A DNA stretch of 64,000 nucleotides from Diadema setosum (GCF_964275005.1 NC_092705.1:20178385-20242384), one strand, 5' to 3'. Shown: positions 36,401-47,800, counted from the first letter of the stretch. Notes: generated by a model from the sequence alone, not told the origin. Numbers and translations: made by a program.

Positions 36401-39400
36401 AAATTGTATAAATTGTGTAAACAGTATGTTCGAATGTGATGTCTTCTTTGTACATATTATGGTTATGATATGATTCTGTATATATTAATGTATAATTTTT
36501 GTATATCTGTGTAATTCGACTTTTTGTCGCCCACTCAGATTAAAAAAAAAAAAAACCTTTAATCAATCAATCAATCAATCAATCAATCGATCGGAATGTG
36601 CTGATCGAGGCTGCCCAAAATTAGATTATCTCTTTATTTTGCAATACATGTGTGTATGATGAAACATTTTATGAGAAAATAGCTAAAATGAAAAAACACA
36701 CACAAAAAAAAAAAAATGAAAAAGCATTATCTGGTTAGAGGCTGGTTCCTGCTTTCCCCCTTAAACTTTGCATGAATAGAAAATGAATGAGAAGTTATCA
36801 AATCATGAACTGAAATCGAGGGTGCAAGGGAGAAGCAGGGCTGAAATCATTCTAATTAAAGTTTACACTTGCAATTCATACTCAATGGGTAGATGGGCAT
36901 TTCCATCGGGATGTCGGGATATTTTCTGTTTCCAATGTGCATTACACCCCCCCCCCAAACACAATGATCTTTGAGAACACTTTAATTGGAGAGATAACTT
37001 TGCCCGCAAAATGCGTCAAACAAGCAATGTATTAAAATTTATGCAAACAAAAATTTTGTGTGCTAACGTAGGCCTGATGGACTTTGAATTATGTTAATAA
37101 TAACATGTAATATAATAATATAAATAATAAATGATCACTGGAAATTTAAAACTTACAACTTCATCAACAGAGAGATATTTTATCTTTTGAGTGCAGTGTA
37201 TGATGATTATTCCACTGGTCTCTTCCCTGCTCCCTTTGCATCTCAATTCTCCCTTTCACTACCAGGCTAGTGGATCCTTCACTGATGAGAGCAGCTTGTT
37301 GGAGTCTGAGGCCACGCCCAAACCCTCTTCCGGAGCAGTGGAGAGTACAGGAGAAGGAGGCAGCAAGGAACCGGGCAGTCAGGGAAAACTCTCTCCCAGT
37401 AAGACCCTGGCCTTTGGGACTCCAAGGCCGGTCAAAGTTGAGGAGGACACGAGGGTATCTGGACTGGACCTGACCCCAAAGATGATGGTCAAGACCAAGG
37501 ACTTTTGGCTACTTTGGCTGACCTTCCTGGCAAATGGTCAAGGCATTACTTTGATATCTACTCTCTACAAGGTATATAATGTTTGGATGGTGTCAATGCG
37601 TGTGTAGGCCTATCTATGCTGTGACAATTCCTGAAGCCAAATTTAAATCAATTGTCGTGGCAACACTGGCACAGCAGGATTGTAACATGTCTCAATTATG
37701 CATTGCAATGAGCTAAAATGCCCTTTACTGTCAATGGTGATGGCAGAATCCTCAAACATTCCAGAGGAAAAAAAATAAGTGATATATTCTCCCAATAAAG
37801 ACAGAACTTATGAGGAATGAATCAATCCCCTTCATCATTTCAGTGAAATACTGCTTGCTTCCCATGTTAAAAGAAAATGGCTGTAGGATGTCATGCAATG
37901 CTTCAAACCTAATATGTGGACTCTTTGGATCTGTCTCTCTCATAGGCCTATGGTCAGACATTCATTAATGATGACCACTTCCTTGCCATCGTTGGGTCTT
38001 TTTCCGCCGTCTTCAACGGTCTTGGTCGTGTGTTCTGGGGATCTCTTGCTGACAGGTTCTCTTACAGGGTGAGTTGATGCTACCTAGACCTGACTTCCTT
38101 GAATTTATTTTATTCCCTGCAGTCAGAATGGGATTCAGTAACTGATGCCTCAAATCAATTTTTCCACATATCATAAAATGCTTATGTTTACAAATTGAAA
38201 CAAAAAACGTTTGTAATGAAACCATTTTGGTAACATTGCGCGAAGGGGACAGCATCTTTGCGTGATGTGTGTAGAACACCTGTACGCTTACAGTGAAATT
38301 ATCAGAACTTGTTCAAGAGAATGGAAATCACTTTGCCACCAACTGGTGGCTTGATGCAAGATGTATACTGTACTAGCATTAAACCATATCGTCGCTATGG
38401 TGACAAAACCATGTATCTCAAACTGTGATGAAAATCACTTTTTTAAATTAGTTGTCAGAGTCTGAATCCTATCTGTCTTATTCCCCGAAATAATGCTACC
38501 ATGGGATGTTAAAGGTACTGTTTATATGTGGGAGCAGTCATTTAAAAAGAGTATAAATGACTGCTATGAGGGGCACAGTTAAAGTTATGTTTTTCACATC
38601 ACCGAGGGACTACATAATTTTAACTGTGCCCTGAATATCAAGCTGTCGTTATTTGTTTTATATACCGAAAATATAAATTCCGAAATATTTAGATACCGAA
38701 AATAGAGATTCTAGTCTCTTACAACAGCACTCGTAATCAACGCTGATCGACAGCGCGGCGGTCGTATCATTGGTGCGTACATAATTATGAGAGATCTATG
38801 TGTACGGGGTTGCGACTGTTGATTCTATGCCCCGGGCACAGTAAATCATGACGTTATTTTGATTAAAAATGGGGCACAGCTATTTTCATGACTCCACTTT
38901 TAACCAATCAGATGAGAGGAATCTATATATGAGGTATATGATTTAGATTAGAAACAATTTTATTATAACTATTGTTCACATTTTGTACGGTATATTTAAC
39001 AATGCTTAACATTGATTATACCGAGTAACTTTTTGGCACTGGTTGTTTCTATCCCTAACTCACATTTCAGAAATGTTTTGAAGTACTAAAGCTGGGTTTT
39101 TGTTTCACCTGCAAATGGTAAACAATGCCTTAAAGAAAATGCAAACCTATTTGTGTTCTGGCTGCCATTTTTTTTTTTAACATATAAGGTTGTTCGATCC
39201 AAACAACAATATGGTTGTAGCAGTATAACAACTGGTGATATTAGGCATCACTTGATAGAGTAAAAAGAAATTTAAACTATAGATCCCCACTAGACAAACC
39301 CTGTAGCTACAGGCGGTGCCTTGACCAACCCATTGTACAGAAATTAAGTTCATATTAAAACAGTGGAGAAACTGACCTTGAAGTGTTTTGATTTTGTCCT

Positions 39401-40998
39401 GTGCAGGTGTTAATGATGGTGCTATCTGGAACTACTGCTGCACTCTTCGCCACATTAATTGCCACCCAGTATGTAGGTCGGGTCATGTTCTTCATCTGGG
39501 TCTGTGCCATTTTCTTCGTATTCAGTGGAAATTTTGCTCTCTTCCCAACAGTGACGGCCAGGTTAGCTATCATCAATGTTTAATAACAGTGACAGTGAGC
39601 TGGCACTGAAACCATAAGTAAAAAGAATGCTAAAAATATGTTTGTTGCGACAAGGATTGTCGCCCCGACAAGGATTGTCTCTGCCGGCTGCGAGACAATC
39701 CTTGTCGGGGCGACAATCCTTGTCGCAACATAATTATGTTCTTTAATTGCCAGACTTTTGAAATGTCAGGATGTGAACTTTACACTATATGCAGGGCTAG
39801 TTAACACATTTGTCTATAAATAACATTTGTTATCACAAACCCAATTCGGTTGACCTTTTTTTCAACATGTTCTTTTGTTTTGAAATACCCATGTAATAAA
39901 CTTTATACTGTTTGGGACAAGTGCTTCACGTTCCTAGGCTTTCATCCATCTCTTTCATTTCTTTCTACTTAGCATAGACTTTACAGGCTGAACAGTGTCC
40001 CTAACATAAAGGGTTACAATTATCTTTCAGTTTGGAGACACATAGTACACATACATACACCCTTGCACACATAATCATACACATAATATACACACATACA
40101 TAAATATGTTTAGCCTGTGAGTATTAAAGTTACAGTAAACTCCAGTGTTTCATCAGGTGGACAGATCAGACAAGATCACAAAGAGGACTGTTTTGTGGTA
40201 TAAAGCGTGTATTTCTTCCCCTTTGTTTGTACATCTTTCTATGTGTATTAGATTCATGATGTTGGCTACCAAAATGTCTGCATGTTCTTGTATTTGTTCA
40301 CAGGGCCTTTGGAATCACGAGCTTTGGGCTAAACTACGGACTTGTCTTCACTGCAGTGGCACTATCCACCATCATAGGAGCTTCTCTTGCCACTGTTCTC
40401 CATGATCACATCAGCTGGTTGGGCATGTTCCTCATTGTGGCTGCATTTTCTTTCATTAGTAAGAATCTCCTGTTTTTCTTTACATCACTTGAATCTACCA
40501 AGATTATGTCTCTTAAATGTGTTATTTCTTTCAATTCATTCTCTGTTGTGATTGCTTTGAGCCTTGAGCACAGGGCCATTAGCTTTTGTAAGTCAATTCC
40601 TTGACCCTGCGTGTATCGAATAAAAAGAGAAGTATTCTTTAAAAAAAAAGTTGCCAACATTTGAATTCTGGGTTTAGTATTTTCAAGTGCCCAAGTTTTT
40701 TTTTTTTTTTAACTTTCACTGAATACAGCAATACCTGTCAGTGAAAGTAATTGAAGTGCATATCTGCACCTGTAGGTGACCTGAAGAAAGAATGTATCTG
40801 GAAAAGTGGGGACAAATTAGAACATATTCTGAGATTGTAATTTTGGCAGTTCAGCAATATATCACTTTAGTGAAATCTAGTCACATTTATGTGTATTTGT
40901 GTGTTCTACTTATGTTTGGTGTGTTGTTGTTCTTTTATCCAGGTGTTATCTTGACTATCTTCTTTCGAATGACCAACAGAGAGGGAAATGCCATCTAG
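23628..40998 (+). CDS. OFA-type major facilitator (monocarboxylate/oxalate-formate antiporter-like), 11 exons
   Basis: Predicted 12-helix membrane carrier of 489 residues, probably moving small organic anions; the substrate is not shown. Coding exons: 23628-23715, 25314-25381, 30007-30128, 30755-30881, 35414-35562, 36083-36203, 37266-37571, 37946-38068, 39407-39561, 40304-40458 and 40943-40998. Every junction is AG/GT and every phase closes without a stop. The ATG at 23628 is the first in frame after a TAA at 23598. Helix 1 (residues about 8-28) has VHLTLGTMYSYGNMAPYV. The OFA-like motif FGLGIGIAYVPP is at 118-129, followed by WLPHRKGLVSGLVVAGFGSG. A hydrophilic Ser/Pro/Glu-rich loop of about 80 residues (226-305) joins the two six-helix halves. 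The MFS signature NGLGRVFWGSLADR is at 351-364. The C-tail is short. Donors of exons 6 and 9 are GTTAG rather than GTRAG. Animals keep OFA-like carriers only patchily; the family name is inference from motifs. Confidence 0.9.
23716..25313 (+). other. intron 1 of the transporter
   Basis: Unique AT-rich sequence with no insertion I can define. Confidence 0.6.
25408..25698. mobile_element. MITE-like element built of TTCACACTGTG sub-repeats
   Basis: Ends AAAGAACACAGTGTC and GACACTGTGTTCTTT are inverse copies. Between them the 11-mer TTCACACTGTG or close variants occurs about eight times (for example near 25436, 25479, 25530, 25549, 25643 and 25653), mostly in one orientation. Lies in intron 2 of the transporter. 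Confidence 0.7.
25757..26033. repeat. array of TTCGTTATTCCGAA units ending in inverted copies
   Basis: Starts GCTGTTCGTTATTCCGAA and ends with its inverse (TTCGGAATAACGAGC). About seven forward units (GGTTCGTTATTCCGAA or the ATCCGAA variant) are followed by about four inverted ones. The array could fold into several alternative hairpins. Confidence 0.8.
26529..26579. repeat. (AT)n microsatellite
   Basis: TA dinucleotide tract in intron 2 of the transporter. Confidence 0.95.
26740..26850. repeat. inverted repeat
   Basis: GACAAATCCAAAATTAGA near 26751 is mirrored by TCTAATTTTGGATTTGTC near 26817, giving an 18-base stem with a loop of about 50 bases. Confidence 0.6.
26899..27450. mobile_element. 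putative MITE, TTAA target
   Basis: TTAA flanks at 26895-26898 and 27451-27454. Termini AGGTAGGGAATCCC and the inverse of AGGTAGTGGATACC match in 11 of 14 positions. Inner sequence is unique and has no gene. Confidence 0.55.
28475..29062 (-). mobile_element. MITE copy related to 54255-54842
   Basis: Read on the minus strand it starts near GTGACCCTGCTCCACAAAAC. It continues with GACATGGATT, AGTAGACTCTAAGCTTTAAA and AGGGTCTATTCAAG, in the same order as the plus-strand copy at 54255. The far end is diverged and carries a (GA)n tract at 28484-28510. Confidence 0.7.
29090..29962. mobile_element. second copy of the 18204 MITE, split by a LINE tail
   Basis: Segments matching the copy at 18204-18765 flank an insertion. 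On the left is ATAAAGAAAATTCAACATAT (near 29156). On the right are AATAACAAGTCGATGGAATG (near 29716) and TTTCACTGATGTGTTCTACT (near 29907). The insert is about 29255-29710. Confidence 0.75.
29255..29700 (-). mobile_element. LINE 3' end, minus strand
   Basis: On the minus strand it ends in an (AAATC)n tail (complement GATTTGATTTGATTT at 29264-29290). It contains the GAGGCCGCCATC...CAGTCTCCTGC motif near 29550-29490, shared with the LINE tails at 30-95, 1675-1720 and 2910-2955. Strongly 5'-truncated; inserted into the MITE. Confidence 0.7.
30444..30493 (+). repeat. (TTG)n microsatellite
   Basis: Uninterrupted TTG/GTT triplets in intron 3 of the transporter. Confidence 0.95.
30915..30975 (+). 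repeat. (ATTC)n microsatellite
   Basis: About 14 ATTC units just downstream of the exon 4 donor. Confidence 0.95.
31640..31715. repeat. short perfect hairpin
   Basis: TTATACTGCAAACCTCC (about 31656) and GGAGGTTTGCAGTATAA (about 31676) are inverse, with only a few bases between them. Confidence 0.8.
33165..33428 (+). mobile_element. tRNA-derived SINE, copy 2
   Basis: A-box-like CGGTGGTCTAGTGAAAATGA near 33221 and B box GGTTCGAATCC near 33270 are followed by the same body as the copy at 4395-4665 (ACACTGATCAATTCAG, GTAGGGCAATTTGTCAATTA). Confidence 0.8.
33429..34140 (+). mobile_element. tRNA-derived SINE, copy 3, interrupted
   Basis: Starts with the 5' segment TATAAGGATTAGAACCAACA shared with copy 1. 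Next come TCGGTGGTCTAG near 33492, a mutated B box (AGTTCGAATAC) near 33541 and the body to about 33650. The body resumes at about 34097 (CTATTTGTCAATCAGTTGCA) after an inserted MITE. Confidence 0.7.
33651..34096. mobile_element. MITE inside SINE copy 3
   Basis: Left end AGTTCGTAATTACAC and right end GTGGAATTACGAACT are inverse copies. A second inner pair (GGTACAAATGAC and GGTACAAATAAAC) is in direct orientation. Length about 445 bp, no coding content. Confidence 0.65.
36290..36590 (+). mobile_element. LINE 3' end with (AATC)n tail
   Basis: A TTTTTGTCGCCCACTCAGATT segment is followed by an A-run and AATC repeats at 36560-36590. This is a typical 3' end of a CR1-like LINE. No RT is present, so it is heavily truncated. 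Confidence 0.5.
38500..38960. repeat. inverted repeats around a GGGCACAGTTAAA motif
   Basis: GGGGCACAGTTAAAGTTATG near 38571 is mirrored by CATAATTTTAACTGTGCCC near 38612. AGCAGTCATTTA near 38532 is mirrored by TAAATGACTGCT near 38554. A third relative, GGGGCACAG, lies near 38872. Likely a decayed MITE in intron 8. Confidence 0.55.
39644..39729. repeat. perfect 38-bp inverted repeat, 10-base loop
   Basis: Arms 39644-39681 and 39692-39729 are exact inverse complements. Each arm holds two copies of CGACAAGGATTGTC, itself a short interrupted palindrome. Lies in intron 9 of the transporter. Confidence 0.95.
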
Positions 40999-41430
40999 AG
41001 GGTCAGATTTCTTCAGCCTATCACACGCGGTTATTGAAAGTTGGAAGAAAGACATACACAGGATGTTACTCAAGTCCACATACTTATGTGGTTTGCGGGA
41101 TTGTCTCCCTCTACGTGATGTTGAGGAAAAAGATTGATTTGGCTGAAATGCAAAACGTTTGTTTAGTTAGTGGTTCAGCTCTCTAAATTATATGAAATTA
41201 ATGGGCTTACAATCTGTGAGCACATCAAAAGAAACAAACATCAAATTTAACAGTTAAACATGGAGTCAGGCATGAAAAAGGTCTATCTATGTCCATTCTA
41301 CACTATAATATATCATTATTTTTTTTTTGGTAAACCTTAAATACATGTATGCACCTAATAGTTGGATTCACAAGCACCCAAATTAGCAAGATATAAATAT
41401 TGAGATTTGCATCACGATTGAAATTGTTAG
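40999..41430 (+). other. presumed 3' UTR of the transporter
   Basis: Follows the TAG at 40996. No clear AATAAA was assigned here, so the poly(A) site remains open. Confidence 0.4.
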
Positions 41431-41720
41431 ATTTTTCCCTTGTTGACACAAAAATCCCATCAATTAAATTCCCATCAATTAAATCACAAGAAATCTTGCA
41501 CTTATTTAAGAATAATCTTAATAATTTGCTGGGCAGCAACTGTGTGAACGCTGAGCCAAATAATCTCAAAATTTTATATCCCATCGTTCCAAGTGCACAT
41601 CACAAGAGCGCGTGCACCACTGTGACGCACAAAAACAGAGTGCAAGGAGAAGTGCACGCAGTGAAACGCAGTGTGTGGTAATTAGTGGGATATTTTGGTC
41701 TGTGTGAACGCTTGCAAAAA
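41430..41720 (+). repeat. dispersed repeat, copy related to 42350-42720
   Basis: Blocks such as TATATCCCATC, GTGTGAACG, CACCACTGTGA and GCACAA occur in the same order in the segment at 42350-42720, with heavy divergence. Confidence 0.45.
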
Positions 41721-41777
41721 ATTTTGATATGGATCATGATCATTATCCCACTATTTTTGTATGTTTGTTGTGTATGT

Positions 41778-41780
<3 letters not shown>

Positions 41781-41835
<55 letters not shown>

Positions 41836-41892
41836 TATGATATAATATATATGTTGTATATATATATATACACATTGATATAATATATATGT

Positions 41893-41927
<35 letters not shown>
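41781..41927. repeat. (AT)n microsatellite cluster
   Basis: Several TA tracts. The unit TATAATATATATGTTGTATA is repeated at about 41845 and 41880. Confidence 0.9.
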
Positions 41928-41929
<2 letters not shown>

Positions 41930-41988
41930 TTGGTGATTCTATCCTTCTATGAAGAGTGCTCGATATCCTCAAAGGAAGAGCTTTAGAC

Positions 41989-42217
41989 AGAAGTATTGGA
42001 ACAAGTTCACTCGGTTGACAGCAGGTTCATCCGTATTTTATTGCTACTCGGAGTTTCATGCCACCTTCATTTAGGGGCAATCATCAGGCAATCATCAGGC
42101 AATCATCAGGCAATCATCAGGCCTGATGATTGCCCCTAAATGAAGGTGGCATGAAACTCCGCGTAGCAATAAAATACGGATGAACCTGCTGTCAACCGAG
42201 TGAACTTGTTCCAATAC

Positions 42218-42221
<4 letters not shown>
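41989..42221. repeat. long near-perfect hairpin with internal 11-mer repeat
   Basis: Arms of about 97 bases (41989-42088 and 42122-42221) are inverse complements with essentially one small difference. The centre is ATCAGGCCTGAT. The left side has extra tandem copies of CAATCATCAGG (about four at 42078-42120). TA microsatellites flank both sides. Confidence 0.9.
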
Positions 42222-42279
<58 letters not shown>

Positions 42280-42349
42280 GATTCACATGTACATAAATGG
42301 GGGTTACAAAACTTGAGTTTTGTAACCCGGGATAGTAATTAAGCTTGAG

Positions 42350-42720
42350 ATTTTTGCATGTGTGGGCACAAAAACCCACAAATTAGTGCTCCAATTGCCC
42401 CGCAGTGACGTGTGAACAGTCGACCAAATAAACTTGAGTTTTCATATCCCATCATTGAAAGCGAACGTGACAACAGTGTCTGCTCCACACCACTGTGAAG
42501 CACAAGAACAAGTTTTATTGATTTATCAGTCGGTAATTAATGTGTTATACATATATGAACGGTTTCCAAAAAAAAAATTGAAAGATTGCTCACCCGCTAA
42601 TTTCAAGCATGTGAACAGTCGCAAAACCCCCCCCCCCCCCCAAAACATCTTGTGTTTCTTAGCGCGCTTGTTAACTTGCTATTTTTGAATGTGTGAGTGT
42701 GGCTATTAAGTTCATTGTTC
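42350..42720 (+). repeat. dispersed repeat, second copy
   Basis: See the related copy at 41430-41720. Contains CATATCCCATC near 42442 and CACCACTGTGAAGCACAAGA near 42488. No coding. Confidence 0.45.
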
Positions 42721-43049
42721 TCATAACAAGGTCATAACTAGTAAAATACAGTACACATTCAATTGAACTTCTTGGTTCAGCTATTTCTGAAGGATTCCAA
42801 GCTGCATTGGTTGTTGTTGTTGTTGTTGTTTTTTAGTTCATCGTCTTGTGTATAGGCTCTACTGAATTGCCTGCATTCCTACCATTCTTCGATGTCATGT
42901 AGTGATTGCATGAGCTACAAGCAAATGTGAATTCTTTTTTTTTTTTTTTTTAATAATTGCAGGCAATATCAGCATCACTTTACATGTGACACGTCAATAG
43001 ATACCATAAGCAGCTATCGTTGTACTGGTAAGCAAATAAACAACGTTGG

Positions 43050-43167
43050 TGATGGGACAAACTATCACTTCCGAGGCGATCTGGATGTAGCTATCTTTCC
43101 GAAGCGGAGCTGAGGAAAGATAGCGTACACATTCAGATCGCCGAGGAAGTGATAGTTTGTCTCATTG
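43050..43167. repeat. palindrome
   Basis: GACAAACTATCACTTCC at about 43056 and GGAAGTGATAGTTTGTC at about 43145 are inverse. The arms continue with GGCGATCTG/CAGATCGCC and AGCTATCTTTCC/GGAAAGATAGC. Confidence 0.85.
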
Positions 43168-43277
43168 CCTGAAACTAAAAGTTGATTATTTGCTTTATAT
43201 TCCACATCTAGGGTCCTATATATTCCCATTTTATTTCACATCTGAAACCGTTTTAGCTGTCTTTAGGTATCCTCACG

Positions 43278-44706
43278 GCTAAGGCTACGTACAGTCAGAC
43301 CGCAACGTCCTGAAAAGCCTTCGCATTTATCGTACGCGTATGCATGGACCTCGCGGACATGAATACGTAATGAGCTGGGAGACCACATTTTTAGAGTGTC
43401 TGTAAATCTAAACGACATTATCAATCTTCATGATTTATATATCGATAAAAAGCTGAAGAGTTGTACTTTGATGAAATTCGACCACTTGAAAGGTTATGAC
43501 ATATAAAATATACTGAACAAGGAAATTATAAAACACAAAATTTGCATATTTTCTATTCTTCTTAAGGGGTACACTAGACCGACGAAATTAAGGTGGACCA
43601 AAATGGAAGAGGTATAAAATGAAAGAGGAAATATCATTGTATGAAAACATAATGACTTTATGTGGACTGATCCTATGAACGGGTCAGGTTGGCGAATAAA
43701 TCATTGCGTTGTACAATTAATTTTTGACGAGATTTCAGTTTGCCGCGAATACGCGTTTCTGATTGGTTAATTCCCTCTGAGAGGAGAGTTGAACGCACCT
43801 CGCGGAATGACAGTAAACGTGTACTCTACATAACAGTAATACACTGTGTGTAGATGACAGTGTAGGACCCTGTATGGTGTGTGTGTGTGCGCGCGCACAA
43901 TGTGTGTATACGCACTCAGGTTCAGGCAACTGCAGCTAAGATCTCCACGTAAACAACAAGAACAACACTCCACTCTGATCGACAGCTCAACTTTGGCTTG
44001 AACTTTTTTTTGCCGGCACAACTAGATAAAAGTAGAGTGCATTAATAAGTAGCATACAAATCAATAATACAAGATCTAGCACTGTGTTTGCACACATGAG
44101 TTCTTTGGGGCTCTCTTTTTGGTATTAGAATAATTATTCCTTATTAATCCACTGTATACATCGCTGAGTTATTTATCTAATGATACCCTGGGAGCGCATG
44201 TATCTCAAATTGCCACACTATGATTTTTACTCGACGAGACTTTCAATTTTTATTATTTTCTAAGCGAGGGACCAATTCAGCTCTTAGTGTGCTGTTATAA
44301 CAGGTATATCTAAAACGTTGACTATCATTCATGTGGTGATTCAACCTATGAACGGGTCGGGTTGGCAATAAATAGAAAGCCTTGTTCTAATTTGTCTCAG
44401 GGTCGTTTGGAAAATATCGATATAATGCAGACATATGAATAATGATATCATAAGCTCATTCTGTATAATTTAAGCATTAAAAGGTGTGATTTATTTCAAA
44501 TATTCACAAACCATGTCAATTGGTCACGGATAGTAGATCTTCATGTCGCCAATAAGTGAATCTCGTAGACCATGCACTTTGTCTCTGAATTATCTCGCAA
44601 AATCTCGGGAGCTGAGAAGGACATGCGCAAAAACCTGCGCGTACGATAAATTTTTGATTTGAGCTCATTAACAGCAGCGTTGCGGTCTGACTGACGTAGT
44701 TTACTT
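43278..44706. mobile_element. 1.4-kb TIR element
   Basis: Left end CTACGTACAGTCAGACCGCA and right end TGCGGTCTGACTGACGTAG are inverse copies. TTTATCGTACGCG further in is also inverted. The core has a direct repeat of AACGGGTC(A/G)GGTTGGC near 43678 and 44353. No transposase is seen. Confidence 0.65.
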
Positions 44707-44767
44707 TAGACGTATGCGCGTAGATGATAAAACAATGAATTTGCTCCGCGCCCCGCGTGTGGCACCA

Positions 44768-44845
44768 AAATAAAAGTGCGTTGCACTGTGGTCTATCACT
44801 TGACCCAGGTCAAATGATAGACCACAGTGCAACGCACTTTTATTT
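44768..44845. repeat. perfect hairpin
   Basis: AAATAAAAGTGCGTTGCACT and its inverse AGTGCAACGCACTTTTATTT form the outer stem. It continues through GTGGTCTATCA to a loop of about 14 bases. GTATGCGCG and CGCGCATAC flank it further out. Confidence 0.9.
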
Positions 44846-44859
44846 CGCGCATACTCAAA

Positions 44860-47800
44860 ATTGTAAGTTATATCACACGTGAGGACTGTGTGGACTAAAA
44901 GAGATCAGCGAAACATAATGACTGTCATATAGTGTAACAAAATGACTATCATATAGTGTAACAAAATTTTCTTCTCAGGTGATGTGATGGGCAAAACTAC
45001 GCTTTATTTCCTGATCAGCTCTTGACCAATCCTATAGCAAGATTCTTAGTATGTGGAATATACGAAATATGATTTGAGCCGATGCCTACAGGCTTGCATA
45101 ATGTTATCAGACCCATGTTTTGTCATGTATGGCCCATGTGTGCTAACAATCATGTATTGTATGGTCTTACATCCTGCATGGTGTCTGTAGTGCTCAATAG
45201 GTTCAACATGTAATGTAGCTAGAAACCAATATGCAGGTAGATGTAGTTTGATGTGAGGATTAGGATTAGGGTTAGGGTTATATTTGTGGGTAGACTTTGT
45301 TTGGCTTAGTCTCCAGATATTTCATGGGCTGTAGCAATTGTCACAGAAGATGCCATGGAAACTACAATCATGTAACTTTTGTTCATCTGGACATATCAAA
45401 AGTTTGGGAAGTGAAATGAACCAATCTTATAAGTGTCAAATGTCACGACTGTGTTGCAATGGCTGCTTTATGTTTATGTTTTGTTGTGATGCGCTACAAA
45501 GCCTTGAAAACTTGCACCTTTAGAAATTTATCAATATTGTGGAAGTCAACATCAAAGGTTAGATCAATGTCCCTGTGTGCTTATTTGTATGCTGAAGGTT
45601 ATAGAAGAATGTGACTTTATCGTGTGGTTCAGTGTCTTGTAACAATAGTCTTTCAGAAAGTATTCAATTTATAATTAATGTTACAATTCATTCTAGGGAT
45701 TCTGAAGTATATGTATTCTGTGTCTATGTACGATAAGTGTATTCTTCTAATGGGCAGTGTATATCTTAATCTAATGATTGATTTAGTCAGCATGAAGCCA
45801 CACATTGTTCACATAACATTTGAGTACAGAGTAGACAGTCAGTACTTATTGTCAGTGACCAGTCCTTTTTAGTAACAGGTGGACACAGCAGTGAAATTTT
45901 GAGACATCTAGTGAATTTACCATATCTCAGTAAAATACCACATCCATTGGCTGACTGTAATTTGCTTTATCAGTCAAAACATGTTTATGCTTTATATTTA
46001 CAATTTTTATACAACTACAGTATAAATAAGTCTTAACATCACCATATTTGGACATTCCCCCATACAGAAAAAACGACGTATCTCATGTATACATTTCTTG
46101 TATGGTATCTCTTCCTTCTGGCATGTAACCCCACTACAATGAACAAATTTATAATGAAACATAACAACTGCTGTGAACAATCATGGGAGTGTTTAAAGAT
46201 GAAACATTTAATGTATTGTTATGATATAACATGCTGGAAATGTCATTTTTACACACAAAGTGGTGTGAATGACTTTCCCTTGTTTTTCTTCAGTATTTAT
46301 TTTCCTGCCTATGTCCATAATCATGAAACAGGAGCTGATTTTTTTTTTTCTGATGTGGAATTGGTACCAATTTCTTGACAATATGAAAAAAGAATTTTTT
46401 TTTGTAGTTTCCTGTCAATCACATGACCATGACTACTTTTCCTGGTGCTAAAATGTAAGATGGTTGTCTGATTTTCAGATAACTTGAGGTTCATAATATG
46501 TGTCTGATTTTTTTTTTTTTGTTTTGTTTTGTTCATAATGCTGCTGATCAAGTTGCTTTTGACCCATCCAAATGTGATGAAGGCCATTTTCTGTATTGCC
46601 TCTTTGTGGGAACTGACATTGTTATAAATTTCTATGGAAGATTCAGATACTTCAGAGGCATCATTACATCTCAATGTGTAGCTTACTAAAAGTCATATAT
46701 TAAGTAAATACTAACAGTAGTGTTGTTCACTACTAGACCTCAGGTTTAGTGCAGGTTAAAGAATAAGTACAGATGTACACCCAATTAACATTCCTCACAA
46801 CCCAAGATTGTTGTAAATTTTTGATTTACACTTGTGTAGCATTGTGTCACAATTTTACCATGCATACATACTTTCACTCAGAATATAAAGGCAAGTACAC
46901 ATCATGCGTGCAATTTAGCTTCATAGCAGTTGTGGCTTGCCTGATGTGGCTTTACTTGATGTATGACTGTATAAAGAATGACATCAGGTACAGAAAACTC
47001 TATTTTCAACGAGGTAGAAAGTAATACATGTCTGTATATATACTAGTAATTTATGTCTGTACATGTAGTAAGTTAGTGTATCTGTAAAACAGCAAGAAAT
47101 CTATTGGGTGAGAGATTATGCCGATATCATCAGATCTCAATCATTCAATTTTCCTAGAAGTGCTATTTTCTATGAAGTACTTTAGGTGAACTTTGTGAAG
47201 TGGCTTAATGTTAGACCTTGTCAATGCATATCTTGCAAAATGGGCTTTATTTGAGAAGAAATATATGAGCAGCATAGAATGCTCACGACAGTAACAGTTT
47301 TTATTTCTTTCTGCTCTTATACGCGTTATTTCCAATATGTACTATTACATATGTAATGCCATTCTATTCATACATTGAACATTTGCAAACATAAACACCC
47401 AAGTATATTAATAGAGCATCAGTTTTTAGAAATAGGATGTCTGAAACACACTGTTTCAGACACCTTACCATCTTGACTATTGTGCCATTACCAATGGACT
47501 TCGAAATTCATTTTAATACATTCATATGTTCATTCAACTTTTTTTTTTTCCCTCAAGAAAACCCATCATGGACAGAAAAAACAAACAAACAAGCACATAG
47601 TATGTTTTGGAAGATTTAATAAATTTATTCCTTGTTGCATATCATGATAAAAGTAACATCTGAGTGCATGAGGCTATGTAATATTAGAAGAATCATATAC
47701 AACCAGTAGAAATGGGAATAAACTTTAATATCAAACATACCATAGATCAGAAGTGTAAAGCCAATAATGTACATTACTAAGTAGTGAGGAAATAGATTTT

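Noticed and set aside
42060-42221. CTGATGA ... GAAAC arrangement resembling a hammerhead ribozyme core
   Set aside because: A plausible stem II exists (TTGCC with GGCA), but no stem I pairing and no good cleavage triplet after stem III could be found.
45255-45282. GGATTAGGATTAGGGTTAGGG telomere-like run
   Set aside because: Only about four imperfect units; too short to be an interstitial telomere.
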